NCBI GenBank assembly: GCA_038277395.1
Contig: CM076196.1
Location: forward strand, 86,183,786-86,247,785
Length of the DNA: 64,000 nucleotides
Direction of reading: 5' to 3'
Origin: Dryocosmus kuriphilus
Taxonomy: Eukaryota > Arthropoda > Insecta > Hymenoptera > Cynipidae
This document shows positions 36,767-48,192 of the stretch, one piece after another. Below the pieces are notes generated by a model. It saw only the letters and a program-made list of their open reading frames with translations. It searched no databases and was not told the origin of the DNA. Both the position numbers and the translations under genes were made by a program. The stretch's first letter is position 1. Every line of letters begins with the position of its first letter.

Positions 36767-38030
36767 CGAGGCACGTCCAGAAAGTAAGTGTACTGGTACT
36801 CTCACAGCTGTAGGGAATACTTTTCGACATTTTGGCAAAATTGCCGCGTAGCCTGACCCCTCCCCTTCAAAACGAGACCAATCCGAGGTTAGTGTGTGTT
36901 GAAAACTCTTGACGCAGTAGAATCTCTCGCGAAAAATGTAGATCGTATCTCCCGCTACCTCGTTGTGAAGGGAAAAGCTCCAGTTGAGATTTATAATGAG
37001 GAGAAAACTGTTTACGGTTATGGAGCTATGAATCATACGAGTGTGTACAAGTGGTGTCGCGAATTTAAAAATGGCCTTACTTTTGTGCATGACGATCAGA
37101 GGAGCGGAAGACCTTCAATTGTGACTGACGAACTTGTGGAAAAAATCGAGATTGCGGTCCGTGACGATCGCAGATTGACGTTAGATGATCTTTCTGCGAT
37201 GTTTCCGTAAATCTCCAGATCCCTGTTACACGAAACAATCACAGAAACTCTCGGATATCGGAAATTGTCTGCGAGGTGGGTCCCAAAACAGCTGACAGAA
37301 CAGCACAAGTTGAATCGAGTGCAGAGCTCCAAAGAGTTTTTGGAGCACTACGAACGCGAAGGCGATGATTTTCTCTACTCTATTGTTACTGGAGACGAAA
37401 TTTGGGTTGCCCACTACACGCCTGAAACTAAGAGGCAGTCTCAACAATGGCTCGACACTTTGTCACCCTCCGCCAAGAAATTCAAAACCACAATTTCAGC
37501 CAAAAAATTCATGGCATCCATGTTTTGGGACCATAAAGGCATAATTTTGATTGAATATCTGCCTCATGGGGAGACCATCAACGCGGCAAGATACTGTGAG
37601 ACGCTGAAAAAATTGAAAAGGGCGATTCAGAATAAAAGGAGGGGCATGCTGACGAAGGGTGTCTGCCTGCTGCATGACAATGCCAAACCTCATACGGCCA
37701 ACGCCACGAAGCAACTCCTGGACTCTTTTGAATGGGACGTTTTGAACCACCCCCCGTATTCCCCTGACCAAGCATGGGCGGAAACAAGTTTTCAACGGAC
37801 GAGGAGGTGAAGGGGGAGGTGGAGAACTGGGCGAAAGAGCTGGCGGGAGACTTCTTCGAGGCAGGCATAAAAAATTGATCCCGTGGCTCACCAGTTGCAT
37901 CGAGAGGGATGGTGACTATGTCGAAAAATAACTTACATATGTACAAGTGTAACCAAATATGTTTTTGTTTTAATAAATTTTTTTTTAAGCCTACATAAAT
38001 TGAGTACACTTACTTTCTGGACGTGCCTCG
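36767..38030 (+). mobile_element. Mariner element, 1264 bp
   Basis: Perfect 28-bp terminal inverted repeats (36767-36794 and 38003-38030; outer end CGAGGCACGTCCAGAAAGTA) are flanked by TA at 36765-36766 and 38031-38032. It lies 15 bp inside the right end of the larger TIR element. A shorter sister copy of the same family is at 53895-54845. Confidence 0.93.
36896..37935 (+). pseudogene. Mariner transposase with a stop and a catalytic deletion
   Basis: One frame gives a nearly complete transposase: N-terminal helix-turn-helix (YKWCREFKNG, then RSGRPSIV) followed by an in-frame TAA at 37208-37210 after LDDLSAMFP. The frame continues without shift through LSARWVPKQLTEQHK, IVTGDEIWVAHYTPE (first Asp) and CLLHDNAKPHTA (second Asp). 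Just after HPPYSPD about 45 bp are missing relative to the sister copy, which removes the APSDFHLF motif with the third catalytic Asp and shifts the frame. The C-terminal residues (GEVENWAKELAGDFFEAG) are found in another frame up to about 37930. Inactive. Confidence 0.9.
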
Positions 38031-38081
38031 TACGTAACTCCGCATACCGACTACAAGGTCCCTTTTCATATGGACGTCCAC

Positions 38082-38699
38082 AGCTCCATATATACTATTT
38101 TTAACAAAGCATCGTCTTTACATTACAGACACTCCTAGTCTAGACTTTACTCGTATTTGCTAAATTATCTGAATTTACGAAATTTAAGAAAACACAAGCC
38201 AGGGCAAAGTAGACTTGATAAGATTCTACTATCGCCTTCACTAAATTTTTATTTCTCACATACAATACCAACCTATTCATCGGCTCATTTAACAAATCAT
38301 AGAAGCAGATATCCTGCCGTAAGTTTTCTTTTTGATCAATTCAATTTAAAGCATGTAAAACATTTTTAATCGAAACAGAAGAACTATTAATACTTCAAAG
38401 AATTAAGCTTGAAAATATTAAACACAGTTAAATGAAAATACTAGGGCTATAATAGGGAATCTACAATGTCCGGATAAGTGTTGATTTTAAATAAAGTGTT
38501 TAATGTTAATTGAAGGGTGGGACGTCAGAACAATGTAAGTAAAAAATAAAATTATCATTAAAAAATTTTTTTACACTATTTAACACTCTAATTAACATAT
38601 ATATAAAAAAATAAAGCATCAGAGTGACGTTACAAGACACTTAGAAAGCTCACCAGTGAAAAATTAATTTTCCAAATTCATTATTGTGACATAAGAACT
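38082..38699. other. AT-rich spacer
   Basis: No gene or repeat recognised. Confidence 0.4.
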
Positions 38700-39900
38700 T
38701 GCGGTTCGGGTATAGATTGAGAAGGAGGTGGTTATGGTGAAGGGGAGCAGTTTAGGCGGTTAGCAGGCGTAAAAAGGTGAAAAGAAGTGGCTGAAGGTGA
38801 TGGAAAGCTGGATTGAAATTAGAAGTACAAGTGGAAGTGAAGGCGTGCGTAGAAAGGAAAAACGGTGGTTGAAAAAGGAGTAGTGAGGAAGGGACGCGAG
38901 GCAAAAGTGAGGTTAGGTGACGAACCAGAAGGACGGCAGAACGAGAGGGCGACTCAGAGTAGCTCAGTTTGAGTAACGTAGTAGTGTCGCTGGGCAGAGT
39001 GAGAAAGAGAGGAGAATTAAGCAGGAAAATGAGAGAGAAAGGAGATAAGAAAGAGCGGGCGTGCTTGGAATCCTTGAAGAAGCAACAGGAGTAGCTCTGG
39101 GGAGCGCGGAAGATAGAGTGGGAGGTGGAGAGAGAGCGAGAAAGAGTGGAGCGCGAAAAGGAGAGGAGAAGAAGATGGAGGAAAGGTGGGAGAAGATACA
39201 GAAGTGCCTGGAACACGTGAACGAGAAAATGGAATCTCTGATGTCAGATAAAGGAGAGAGAAGAATGAAAGATGCTTGCTGCCAGACTGGGGAACAAGAG
39301 AGTACATGGAGAGACCAGCCGCGGAAATTGGCAATATTTGAGTTATATGAAGGCCGAAATTGGAGAAACAAATGGAGCTAGAACGAGAAGGAAGGAGCGA
39401 GCGATGGTGGCAACGGCGGCTGATTAGAAAACGAGGAGATAAGTGCGGGACAGGGAGATAGTGGTTGGAGGGAAGAGATGGAGAGAAAATAGTGAATATT
39501 GTCGGTGTGGTAAAAAGATGTGCGGGGCTTCCAAGTGAGAAATAAGGACGAGATTAGAGACGGTAAGGAGAAAAGTCAAAGGGTCTTGGTCTGGGAATAC
39601 AAGAGTGAGGTATGTAAAAATGAGATCAGAGGCGGAAACGTGAAATTTTAGAGGAACATGTTCTGGGGATACAATAAGAGAGAGGTATGTAAAGATGTGG
39701 TTATTCTGGTGAGAGATAAGGGGAGGAGGGGTGTCTAGAGACAGTAAGTGAATCAGGAGGTATGTTTGTAACTTCATGTAATAGTGAGAACGATAAGGGA
39801 GAATATTGTATAAGGAAGTAGATGTATAAACATAAGTAATAGTTTGTAAAGACTCTCAAACCCGTAAAAGGGAGAGAGTATAAATAAACAATAAAAAACG
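38700..39900 (+). mobile_element. Purine-rich LINE-like relic
   Basis: About 1.2 kb of strongly A/G-rich plus-strand sequence with a charged coiled-coil-like frame at 39061-39381 (KGEEKKMEERWEKIQKCLEH...). It ends in CCCGTAAAAGGGAGAGAGTATAAATAAACAATAAAAAACG, which resembles the 3' UTR and A-rich tail of insect R1-type non-LTR elements. No reverse transcriptase is present. It could be a 5'/ORF1 plus 3' UTR deletion derivative, or simply a purine-rich transcribed region. The class is inferred from composition and tail only. Confidence 0.4.
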
Positions 39901-40892
39901 TTATTGTGAAATAAAATTGAATTTTTGAATGAAGAATTGATAATTATTACTATATGTTGTTTATTGGCAACCTTTCGTGTGATAATATTATTCTTGAGAT
40001 GAAAGAAAGTGAGTCCACAGAGAAAAACAATGTTCTATATTCAAACATGCGAAATAAGTGAATTTGTTTATGAAAATTGTTTATAACAATGAAAATTATT
40101 TTTGTTTAGTTCTCAGGTGTCATTAGTTACCTATTAATTTTACCAACTTCTAGTGCGAATTCATACCCATCCCTTTGCCATAATGTGCGGTGGAATATTA
40201 GGAAATTTTTAGGCCATATCTTTTACACACAAATGTATTAAATAATAAAGAAAAAAATATTGAATAATGTTCAATTAGTATTAATAGTACCAATAGCACT
40301 ATACGGGACCTTAAAAAATAGACACGGCGCGTAAAAATTGGTGGAAAATGAGTTAGCTGTCTATTTTTTAACAAAATGAACCTTGTTAAAATGGACTTTA
40401 AATTTTAATGACGTTCAATAACTATTTTAAATGAGATTTCGACAAAGAATTCATAAGTTTGGATTCTAATTATAAATTAGAAATGTAATGAAATGTTAAA
40501 AAATAATCTCGTCGTTTTTTTCTAAATTCTACTAGAAGTTTTTTTTAAAGCTATGTTTATTATTTTAATTTGGCATCAATAAAAATTTTGTCTTTTATAT
40601 TGAGAGAATAACCTGCAAATGAATTATATTTTTTAAAAACGTATTGCACTTATATTCACTTAGAAATGATGCAATATAATACATTTTAAATAAAAATAAA
40701 TCAATTACATAAATACAAACAATATTATACGAATCAAATACTCTAAATCCCTCGGCTTTGCCTACGCTTTCCAAGTCTCTTGAATTGAAAAAACTCAACA
40801 CATCTAGGGCTAAGAACCACGGTAAATGGACTAGTTTAATTAGGCCATTCAAAAACATCGACACTCTTGTCTAACATTACTTTTCTCTCTAG
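39901..40892. other. AT-rich spacer
   Basis: No supported feature. The final part (about 40740-40870) may be remnant 3' sequence of the ankyrin pseudogene on the minus strand. Confidence 0.35.
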
Positions 40893-42345
40893 CACTATAT
40901 TTGCATTCTTCGTTGTATAAAATCTCCATATGCAGGCAACGTCCGACAGACAGCTAATTCTAACATTCCTAACAATTCTCGGTTTCTCGCATACGATTCT
41001 AATTTCTTCATTGGCTGATCTAGTAAATCATAAAAGTTTATATTCCCCCAGACTTTTTTTATCTTCAGATACTCCATCTCTTTCTTACAATTTTCATAAA
41101 ACTTGAAACACCTAGTTTCAACTATCTTCTTATTTAACTCACTATTTCGCGCTTGCTAGTTTTACAATAACTTTAATGATAAATGCAGCAGTTTCATTAC
41201 TTTGACCTTTTAACGGTTGGACAGCGTAGTCCAAAGCAGCCTTACCTTTGCAGCTTTACCTTTTTGGTTTACAACGTTTAAATCCAAAAACCGATCCATG
41301 ATAATCGCAAAAAAATCACTGTATCCGCAACTGTGCTTATATGTCCGAGAAAGTGAAATATAGTTTTACTAAACTCATTTCTAGCATTAATATCTGCACT
41401 AGATTCAAGTAGGATATTCAAAAACTCATTTATCGGATCAATTTTGCTTTGAAAACTGAACATAAACGCCGGGTCATCATAACTTTGGTTTCGCGTTTAT
41501 ATCAGATCCTGCTTGAATTAAAGAGGATACAACTTTTTCGTTACAATGCAGGATCGCGTAATGTATAGGCAGATTACTAACTGAACATTCTTTATTAACT
41601 TCTGCTCTGGCATCGAGTAAAATTCCAATAATGTTGGGCGTACCTTCTGCAGCAGCTATAAATGCATTGCACTAAATCCGTTATTTGTTAAGTGCATTGA
41701 CCTGTGCGCCATTATGCAGAAGTTTTTTCATTAAAACATCATTATTTCTATGTGCCGCGACATGAAATGGAGATCTAACACTATTATTGGAATTTAGTGC
41801 CACATTCCCTTTGAAAAGTATGTCAATTATTTCAGCCTGTTTTTGAATTTGAGTGTCATTGAGAGAAGAAAGTGTTTTTATATTTCTTTTGTCGTTTGTG
41901 CGAATCTTTCCGAACACTGCATAGTGTAAAGGACTGAAAGATGGTTTTGTCAGAGCATTGACGTTAGCCCTATATTTTACAAGTTCATGTTCTGTTTCCA
42001 CATGCCCTAGGAAGCTGTAAAATGAAGAGGAGTGCAGCTGGTTAATGATTCTTGGGCGCTGACGTCACCACCATAATCGACAAAGTATTTTATCAAATTC
42101 CAGCGATCCTCTAGCCCTACAATGGGAAGAGGAGGTCTTCCTTGAAAATCTTGGGTATTTACATTAGCTTCATGATTTAATAATAATTTTATGGTCGGCG
42201 TATCAGATTTTTCAACCGCTAAGTGTAATGGTGTTCGGCCAAGCCGATCTGTAAAGTTGACGGGAGTTCCTCTGCATAAGAGTATCTTTGCTATCTTTCC
42301 CTTTCCATTGAGATTGTTGCACTCAAGTACCCGTGGTCATGCAAT
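40893..42345 (-). pseudogene. Ankyrin-repeat protein, decayed
   Basis: Reading the minus strand from about 42345 gives successive ankyrin repeats in changing frames: GRTPLHLAVEKSDTPTIKLL with NHEANVNTQDFQGRPPL, then CTPLHFTAS, SFSPLHYAVFG, SPFHVAAHRNNDVLMKKLL with HNGAQVNALN, NIIGILLDARAEVNK with LPIHYAILHCNEK, and LLESSADINARNEFSKT. The final segment (KKVWGNINFYDLLDQPMKKL...) resembles the non-ankyrin tail of insect ankyrin genes of this type. Stops and frameshifts (for example near 42010, 41690, 41480 and 41270) break the gene into at least five pieces. Ankyrin repeats are protein-binding modules; the target is unknown. No start exon was found. Confidence 0.85.
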
Positions 42346-42360
42346 TCAGGTAGTTTAATC

Positions 42361-42367
42361 TCTCTAA

Positions 42368-42402
<35 letters not shown>
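42361..42402. repeat. (CT)n microsatellite
   Basis: About 18 CT dinucleotides with two interruptions, directly beyond the ankyrin pseudogene. Confidence 0.85.
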
Positions 42403-43119
42403 AAGAAAAGATTCTCATTCTTATATGATATTATGAAGATATACAATTAGGTTGGCTCAAGTGAAAAAAGTTTTTTTTTTTCTTTATAGGATACACCCCA
42501 TAAAGTTTCCATTTGACGGAAAACGTCTGATAATTATTTTCAAATTTTTTAGATACCAGAAAAAGATAGATAATAATGTTAAAAACCGTAAAGGAGTTTA
42601 AAAGAAACCCCTAGAAATTAAAACTCTACCCTTTTTAAGAACCAAAAATGAATTATCGAGTTTGTTATAGTTTTCATAGTAGACATTTCATGAACTGCTA
42701 GTAAAATAGTCACTCAATAAATTTTAGATAAAAAAAAGTTGTCCTAAATGACCCTTATGGTAAAAAATTACCTCTTTCAGTATTATAGATTTTAGATAGG
42801 TTATAGGTTTTTTAAATTTAATTTAAAGAATTAGATATAAATTTGTATGAAGTTGTTGTTGAATTATGTATTATGAAGAAAATTCATTTTTTCCGTTATG
42901 TTTTTTTAAGTTTTAAGGGTAGTTTTGAATTATTCTTACAGTTTTTTGTTTGGTTACCTTTTCAGTTTAAAATGTTTAACTAAATACTTAGTTAATAACG
43001 ATTTTTCACATATCGAGGTGGTTTATGCAAATTAAGGGTGATTTTACCACCTAAACTGCATTGTGCATTAGTTTATACTTCCCCCCTTTTACGCGTTTTG
43101 AGATTCTTTCAAAATAAAT
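42403..43119. other. AT-rich spacer
   Basis: No gene seen. Confidence 0.4.
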
Positions 43120-43365
43120 ACAAACAAATATCTCAGAATCGCCCAATGACCCCCAAACAATTTGCCCCTCGACATGAAGCATCTTCCCTGAAAGATCACT
43201 TGGCCTCTTTATGAGCGGACCTACAGTTTAACGTTGGTTTCCAACCACAAGAGCCTCGGTAGAAGGGAATAGAAAATTCCGTTGGTATCGAGAGCTCAGG
43301 AATAGAACCCCGGGCCCTCTTGCTTGGAAATCTGGCGCACTACCACCTGAGCCACCGAGGCTCTT
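43120..43365 (-). repeat. tRNA-like SINE head
   Basis: On the minus strand the sequence starts near 43363 with GAGCCTCGGTGGCTCAGG. It has an A-box-like TGGCTCAGGTGG (plus 43343-43354) and a B-box-like GGTTCTATTCC (plus 43299-43309) at tRNA-like spacing. Acceptor and D-stem pairing are incomplete and no second acceptor strand follows directly, so it is not a functional tRNA. About 180 bp of unrelated sequence follows, as in tRNA-derived SINEs. The ends of this stretch, GAGCCTCGGT (43251-43260) and ACCGAGGCTC, are inverted copies. The 3' end is a guess. Confidence 0.45.
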
Positions 43366-43609
43366 TTTTACCACCTAAATAATTTATTGTATTTTCTAGT
43401 AATTTGAAAGACAAATTATTACGTAAATTATAGAAACTTTTTAAAATTAAATCTAAAAATCTATAATCGTATCTCTTGAAAGGGGTTGTTTTTATTTGAG
43501 CCACCCTAGCATAAATGAGTAGGGGTGGCGAAAAAATGTTTCAGACAAAAGTTGCTTGGCTTTGAAGGGGACATGTTCTGGTGACCTTGCCTTTGAGAAT
43601 GAACATGCT

Positions 43610-44150
43610 TTTTCAAGGTCATCTCAAGGTCAACGTTGTTTTTTTAAGTATGAGCACCTATTTTTGATCGCGGATTCGGAATCCACGTGAAATTCTACGT
43701 TTAGATGATGTATCATGTGCGGAATCCAAATGAGCCCCACCCCATCTCCAAGGTCATTTCAAGGTAAAAGTTTTTTTTTAATAGTAACCCCCCCTTTTGA
43801 TCGCGGATTCGGAATCTAAGTGAAATTCTACGTTCAGATGATATATCATGTACGGGGTCCAAATGACCCCCACCCCAACCCCAAGGTCGTTTCAAGGTCA
43901 ACGTTGTTTTTTGAATAGTAACACCTATTTTTGATCGCGGATTCAGAATCTACGTGAAATTCTACGTTCAGATGATGTATCATGTGCGGAGTCCAAATGG
44001 CCCCTACCCCATCCCCAAGGTAATTTGAAGGTCAACGTTGCTTTTTAAATAGAAACACCTATTTTTCATCGCGGATTTGTAATCTACCTGAAATTCTACG
44101 TTCAGATGATGTATCATATCTATGTAGATGATCTATCATTGGTACCCCAA
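43610..44150 (+). repeat. 134-bp tandem repeats, four copies (left array)
   Basis: The landmark GATCGCGGATTCGGAATC recurs at 43666, 43799, 43933 and (diverged, CATCGCGGATTTG) 44067, a period of 133-134 bp. Each unit also has TGAAATTCTACGTTCAGATG, ATGTATCATGTGCGG, CCAAATGACCCC and TTTCAAGGTCAACGTTG. The same unit occurs twice in inverted orientation at 51395-51655. Confidence 0.9.
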
Positions 44151-44494
44151 GGCGCCATTGGTACCCTAAGGGGGAACCTGCGATCAAAGCTATTTCTTCA
44201 ACACTTTCCTAGCGTGTTTTGGGCTGTTTCTTGTTTCGCACTAACCTAAGCAACCAAGGGGCTTTGCCTCGGTAACGAGAGGACCCATCACTCACACAGT
44301 GTAAAAGGACTGACCTACAAGGTCTTACAGCCCCTAGGAAAAGGTTTGCATGTGTGAGTCACGTGTGTGTGTGGGTGTGTGTGCATGCGGGTGTGTATGT
44401 GGATCTGTGTTCTTCGATGTATGACTCAACCAACTAATGCAGGATCGTGTAATAATTCAGCGAGTTAAGGCAAGATTTGTAGAGATACATCCAT

Positions 44495-45477
44495 TTAATT
44501 GTGAATCAAATGTTCAAAGTGTCCACCATTATTTTCCAAATACAACTGCAATCGACAACGAAAGTTATTTTGCACGTTTCTAAGTATTTGAGGAGTTATC
44601 GATTCACAAGCTCTTGTAATTCTATTCATCATATTCATTGGCGTTGTTGGAGGTTGACTAAAAACAACATTTTTCACGTATCCCCACAGAAAGAAATCAA
44701 GTGGGCTCAAATCTGGCGATCTAGGAGGCCACGCGATTGGTCCGCCTCGCCCTAGCCACCGATATGGGAATTGTTGATTCAAGAAGGCTCGTACAACACG
44801 AGCATATTGAGCAGGAGCACCATCTTGTTGAAACCATAAATTAATCTAACTGCAAGCGGAACGTTCTCTAGGTATTCCGGCAAATCATTCTGGAGTGTGG
44901 CCCAATCACTTGGCCATTGCATATGCCGACCCATACATGTAAGCCTCAACGGTGTTCATTGAGGGCTATTGTGCCTATTCAAACTCCCCTTACTGTTGAA
45001 TGTAGCTTCATCGCTGAAACAAACATTTCAAAAAAAATCGGGATTTTCATCCAACATATCAAGAGCCTATCTACAAAATTGTACCCTGAGTAGATGATCT
45101 TCTGGGCTTAATTCCTGTACCAGAGTAATGTGATAAGGATGGTACCGGACAGATTGTAATAATCTGTGGGCTGTAGCTCGGGGAACTCCTACTTTCCGTT
45201 CAATTTGACGCAAACTGACATGTGGATTCCAGTGGACCAAAGCCAAAACTGTAAGTAATCTCGGATCGTTATTATTTTGGAGTCTATTCCTTTGTCCTTG
45301 GCGATGCAGTAGATCATTCCGGGATCTTCTCTCAATGTTTATTACTTGTTGGGCAGTAGGATGCAGCCGGTTGGGATATTTATCGGCGTAAGTACGAGCA
45401 GTAAGTCTGTAATTACTGTTGCATTCACCTAACATTATGAGGATGTCCACTACTTCTTTGGGAGTGTAGTTAGCCAT
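44495..45477 (-). pseudogene. rosa/visitor-like (DD41D) transposase, frameshifted
   Basis: The minus strand starts MANYTPKEVVDILIMLGECN, an N-terminal region of the DUF4817 type found in many insect transposases, and has a helix-turn-helix (SLRQIERKVGVPRATAHRLL). The middle is frameshifted but still shows CFSDEATF (first Asp) and WFQQDGAPAQYARVV (second Asp). The last segment has RSPDLSPLDFFLWGYVKNV with the third Asp 41 residues after the second. That DD41D spacing separates it from mariner (34D) and Tc1 (34E). The end, NNGGHFEHLIHN plus stop, looks complete. At least two frameshifts between 44780 and 45067 inactivate it. No terminal inverted repeat could be found around it. Confidence 0.85.
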
Positions 45478-45560
45478 TCTACATATGAAGAAGTATTTTA
45501 TAAAATTAATTAGTTCTCAATAATTGCATTTACCAAGTAATATTGACTTTAATAAGTAAC

Positions 45561-46133
45561 ACTGAACAACAAAATATGATCTATGTGGGGTTGGGATGAG
45601 ACATATCATTTCCATGGTAGTTTTCTGTGCTGAATCCAAATCTGACCTCCGTTTTTCTCCATCATGTCAAGTTTTTGAGATTTTGTGAGTTAAAAATTTT
45701 TTCAAAAAATCACAAATCGTGTGATAAAAGGGTGAAAAAAATTTTTTCCGCACAAACAGAGACATGATTTCGATGTATTTTTGAACGCAGAATCCACTGG
45801 TTTTTTTGTTTTTTCGATATCTCATATAGTTTTTGAGATAATTAAAGAAAAAAAAAAAAAAAAAAAAAACACGAAAAAAAATGGTTTTACGAAAATCCTT
45901 ATATTTAAGTGAATAAGTTTTATTTTTTAGTCACTCTGGTGTCATTCTCTTCGCTTATTGATGCAGAAAAAATTGCGAAAAAGTTTACAGTTCCAGCTGT
46001 AACGGTTCGAAAGATACAAGGCAGAGAACTTGTCTCTTTCTAAAGAGTTGCCAATTTGACGGTTTACAAGTAGTCGAGGCGAATCATTGTACTGTTTCTA
46101 ATATCTCATTGCATTAATATCTTTAATATTTGC
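45561..46133 (+). repeat. Left ~570-bp terminal inverted repeat
   Basis: Inverted counterpart of about 50652-51221. It contains an A-run of about 20 at 45848-45870 whose length differs from the matching T-run on the right. No open frame. Confidence 0.88.
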
Positions 46134-46748
46134 TATATTCACAATATTCACAGAGCTTCGTTTAGAAGAAAACTGTTCATGGCACATGCGCGTCTCCCCT
46201 CCACTTCTCTCCCCTCTATTATCATACTACTCTTGTTCATATCGCGCTATTCGTGCTCCGCGCCACGGGGGTGAAGCCGAGATAGGAACTTCCGGCAACA
46301 AAGTCTGCTTCCGTGCCAGACAGATTTAGGGTCCTTTTTAGGAAATTTGGTTTAATAATGTTTGCGAATCTAAGGAATTTTAAATTTGCTAAGTTGCCAG
46401 CACTGGAAGCCGGTAAAATGTCGGCGATAACACGAGGAAAGTGATTACGAGCGTCACGCGTATGTGAAATGTGTTGCCTTTTGTGAATTTCAAGTTCCAC
46501 TCTTTTTTTTTTTTGTGTAACATAAATATCTGTCTCATGAGAGATCCAGAGGTCGCAAAATCGCAGTTGTGAAAACGCAAATCACCATCTTCTAAGATCT
46601 TCTAAGATTCGATGAGGAAATCCATAAGCTCGCCGTCTAGAAACTAAAGGTTATTACTCTCACCTCGATTTATTTTATTAATTAGCTGCTAAATATCTAA
46701 AGTATCTAATCCTATAAATGTTTTTAATTACTTACAGGTGACGTCTGC

Positions 46749-47639
46749 ATGGATTTCTTCTGCTTTCGAATCTCAGCGTTATTCGTGCACACCAATAAGG
46801 GATTGAAAACAGAACAAAAGAAGATTTCATCGAACTCAACGTCTTTCAAGTCAACTAAGCGAGAACGTAAATCACTTTCCTCTAACATGAGCTTCATTTT
46901 AAGATTAGGGTTAGATCTGTTGTTTTTTTTTAATAGGACTTTTATAATTTTGATTCAAAAAGCGTCTCCAGGTCAGTCTAAAGTCTTTTACTTGCTGCGA
47001 TCATTTCATTGAAACACAATATAGAGATCGGTCTTATAAAAAAAAAACTGACATGGATTCTCTCATTTGAATCCTCGTAATTTCAATCAGGATCCTATTG
47101 AAAACTTGTTCTCTCTTATGAGGCAGCACTCCACTGACAGATCCCCATCGTGCCATCATTTTGCAGGAGTTTTGAAAAACTATTGTCATATTAAATTTAA
47201 GTTTATCAGATAGTAACGAGAATTACGAAACGGATGATTGCTGTGGCTTAAACTCTTTAAGACAATATATAGACTCGGATACGACACAAAAAAATTCTTT
47301 CGCTTCAGATTATACCTTTCATGAGATGAATTTAAACCACTACAATTAGATAACGGTCAGGAAAAGAATAATTTGCAAGATCACAGCCTATCAAATTTTG
47401 CTGACTCTATGCTAGCAGGTATCAAAGTAATAGACTGTGATACTTGCAAATGTTCTCTTTTTTCTTCAGACCTCACTGTAGAAGGTATATTGGCGGATTG
47501 TAATACCGAATCTTCTGCGACTCATGCGAGTGACAAAGTAAAAGCATTTATAGTCAATGTAAATTCTCATTTAAAATCATTCCTCGAGGTCATGGGACAT
47601 AAGTGCCCACTTGAAGATATTTTTTATGGGCACATTTAG
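46749..47639 (+). pseudogene. P-element/THAP9-like transposase remnant
   Basis: A possible splice acceptor (TTACTTACAG) precedes 46739. The clearest segment is 47070-47213: NPRNFNQDPIENLFSLMRQ... then a stop, matching the NQDxxENxFxxIR motif in the C-terminal half of P-element and THAP9 transposases. A further segment at 47373-47639 has DCDTCKCSLFSSD (CxxC) and SHLKSFLEVMGHKCP, compatible with the extreme C-terminal region of that family. Upstream frames (46749-47010) are open but not recognisable. The RNase H-like catalytic core and the THAP domain were not found. It is fragmentary and inactive. The family call rests on one good motif plus order. Confidence 0.62.
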
Positions 47640-47823
47640 CAAAAATTGTACGGAAAATATCATATTTTGGTAAGTACATAAGCCTGAAACGATACTCCTA
47701 AAAAAATGTATTCAGTATTTAATTTTCGAGTATACCAAGTGTAGAAAGTCAAAGAATATCCAGAATCATAAGACTGTAAGTGCCAAAGAACTAGGTAAAG
47801 TTCAAGTATTTGTTAAAAGTTCC

Positions 47824-48192
47824 TTGAGCCATGTAAAGAAACGTATCTCAAACGAAAAAGAGAATATTGTTCCTCAAAATGTCAATACTGTTGTTGGAAG
47901 ACATGTAGAAAATACTGAAAGTGACGTCAGCAAACCTTGCCGAAAGAGAAAAATCTATGATATTGCTCATTCGAAAAATGAGAATGTTTTTCAGATTTGC
48001 ACAAGTAATAAAGCGAACTTATTGTTAAAAAATGTCGAGAACAAAGTGAAAAAAGTCGAATATAAAACAATCAAGCTTTTCTCAGAAACGTCTCAGAGCA
48101 ATTCTCCAGTGAAATTGTATCGGTATCCTGTTAATAATTTTAAAAATGTAACAGCTACATGTAGCTGCATGGTTTTACATTGTTCATTCTAA
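47824..48192 (+). pseudogene. Uncharacterised basic open frame within the long-TIR element
   Basis: A 122-codon frame, Lys-rich, with an acidic-basic motif SKPCRKRKIYDIAHSKNENV that could serve as a nuclear localisation signal. It follows the P-like remnant by about 180 bp and precedes an AATAAA at 48341-48346, so it may be the 3' part of the same gene in a shifted frame, or its own exon. No domain recognised. Confidence 0.3.

Larger units (their letters stand above)
35323..38081. mobile_element. TIR element interrupted by a mariner
   Basis: The left end (35323-35358) starts GTGGACGTCCATATGAAGAG. The right end (38046-38081), reverse complemented, starts GTGGACGTCCATATGAAAAG. They match at 32 of 36 positions. 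Without the nested mariner the element is about 1.5 kb. Near each side are stretches rich in TCTCG/CGAGA (about 35600-35700 and 36550-36660) in roughly inverted relation. No own transposase and no clear target duplication; the superfamily is unassigned. Confidence 0.65.

Noticed and set aside
38752..39371. Several Ser/Leu/Phe-rich open frames on the minus strand
   Set aside because: Antisense of a purine-rich stretch, which removes stops; not independent genes.
43290..43365. Functional tRNA gene
   Set aside because: Stems do not pair fully and the T-arm and acceptor are incomplete.
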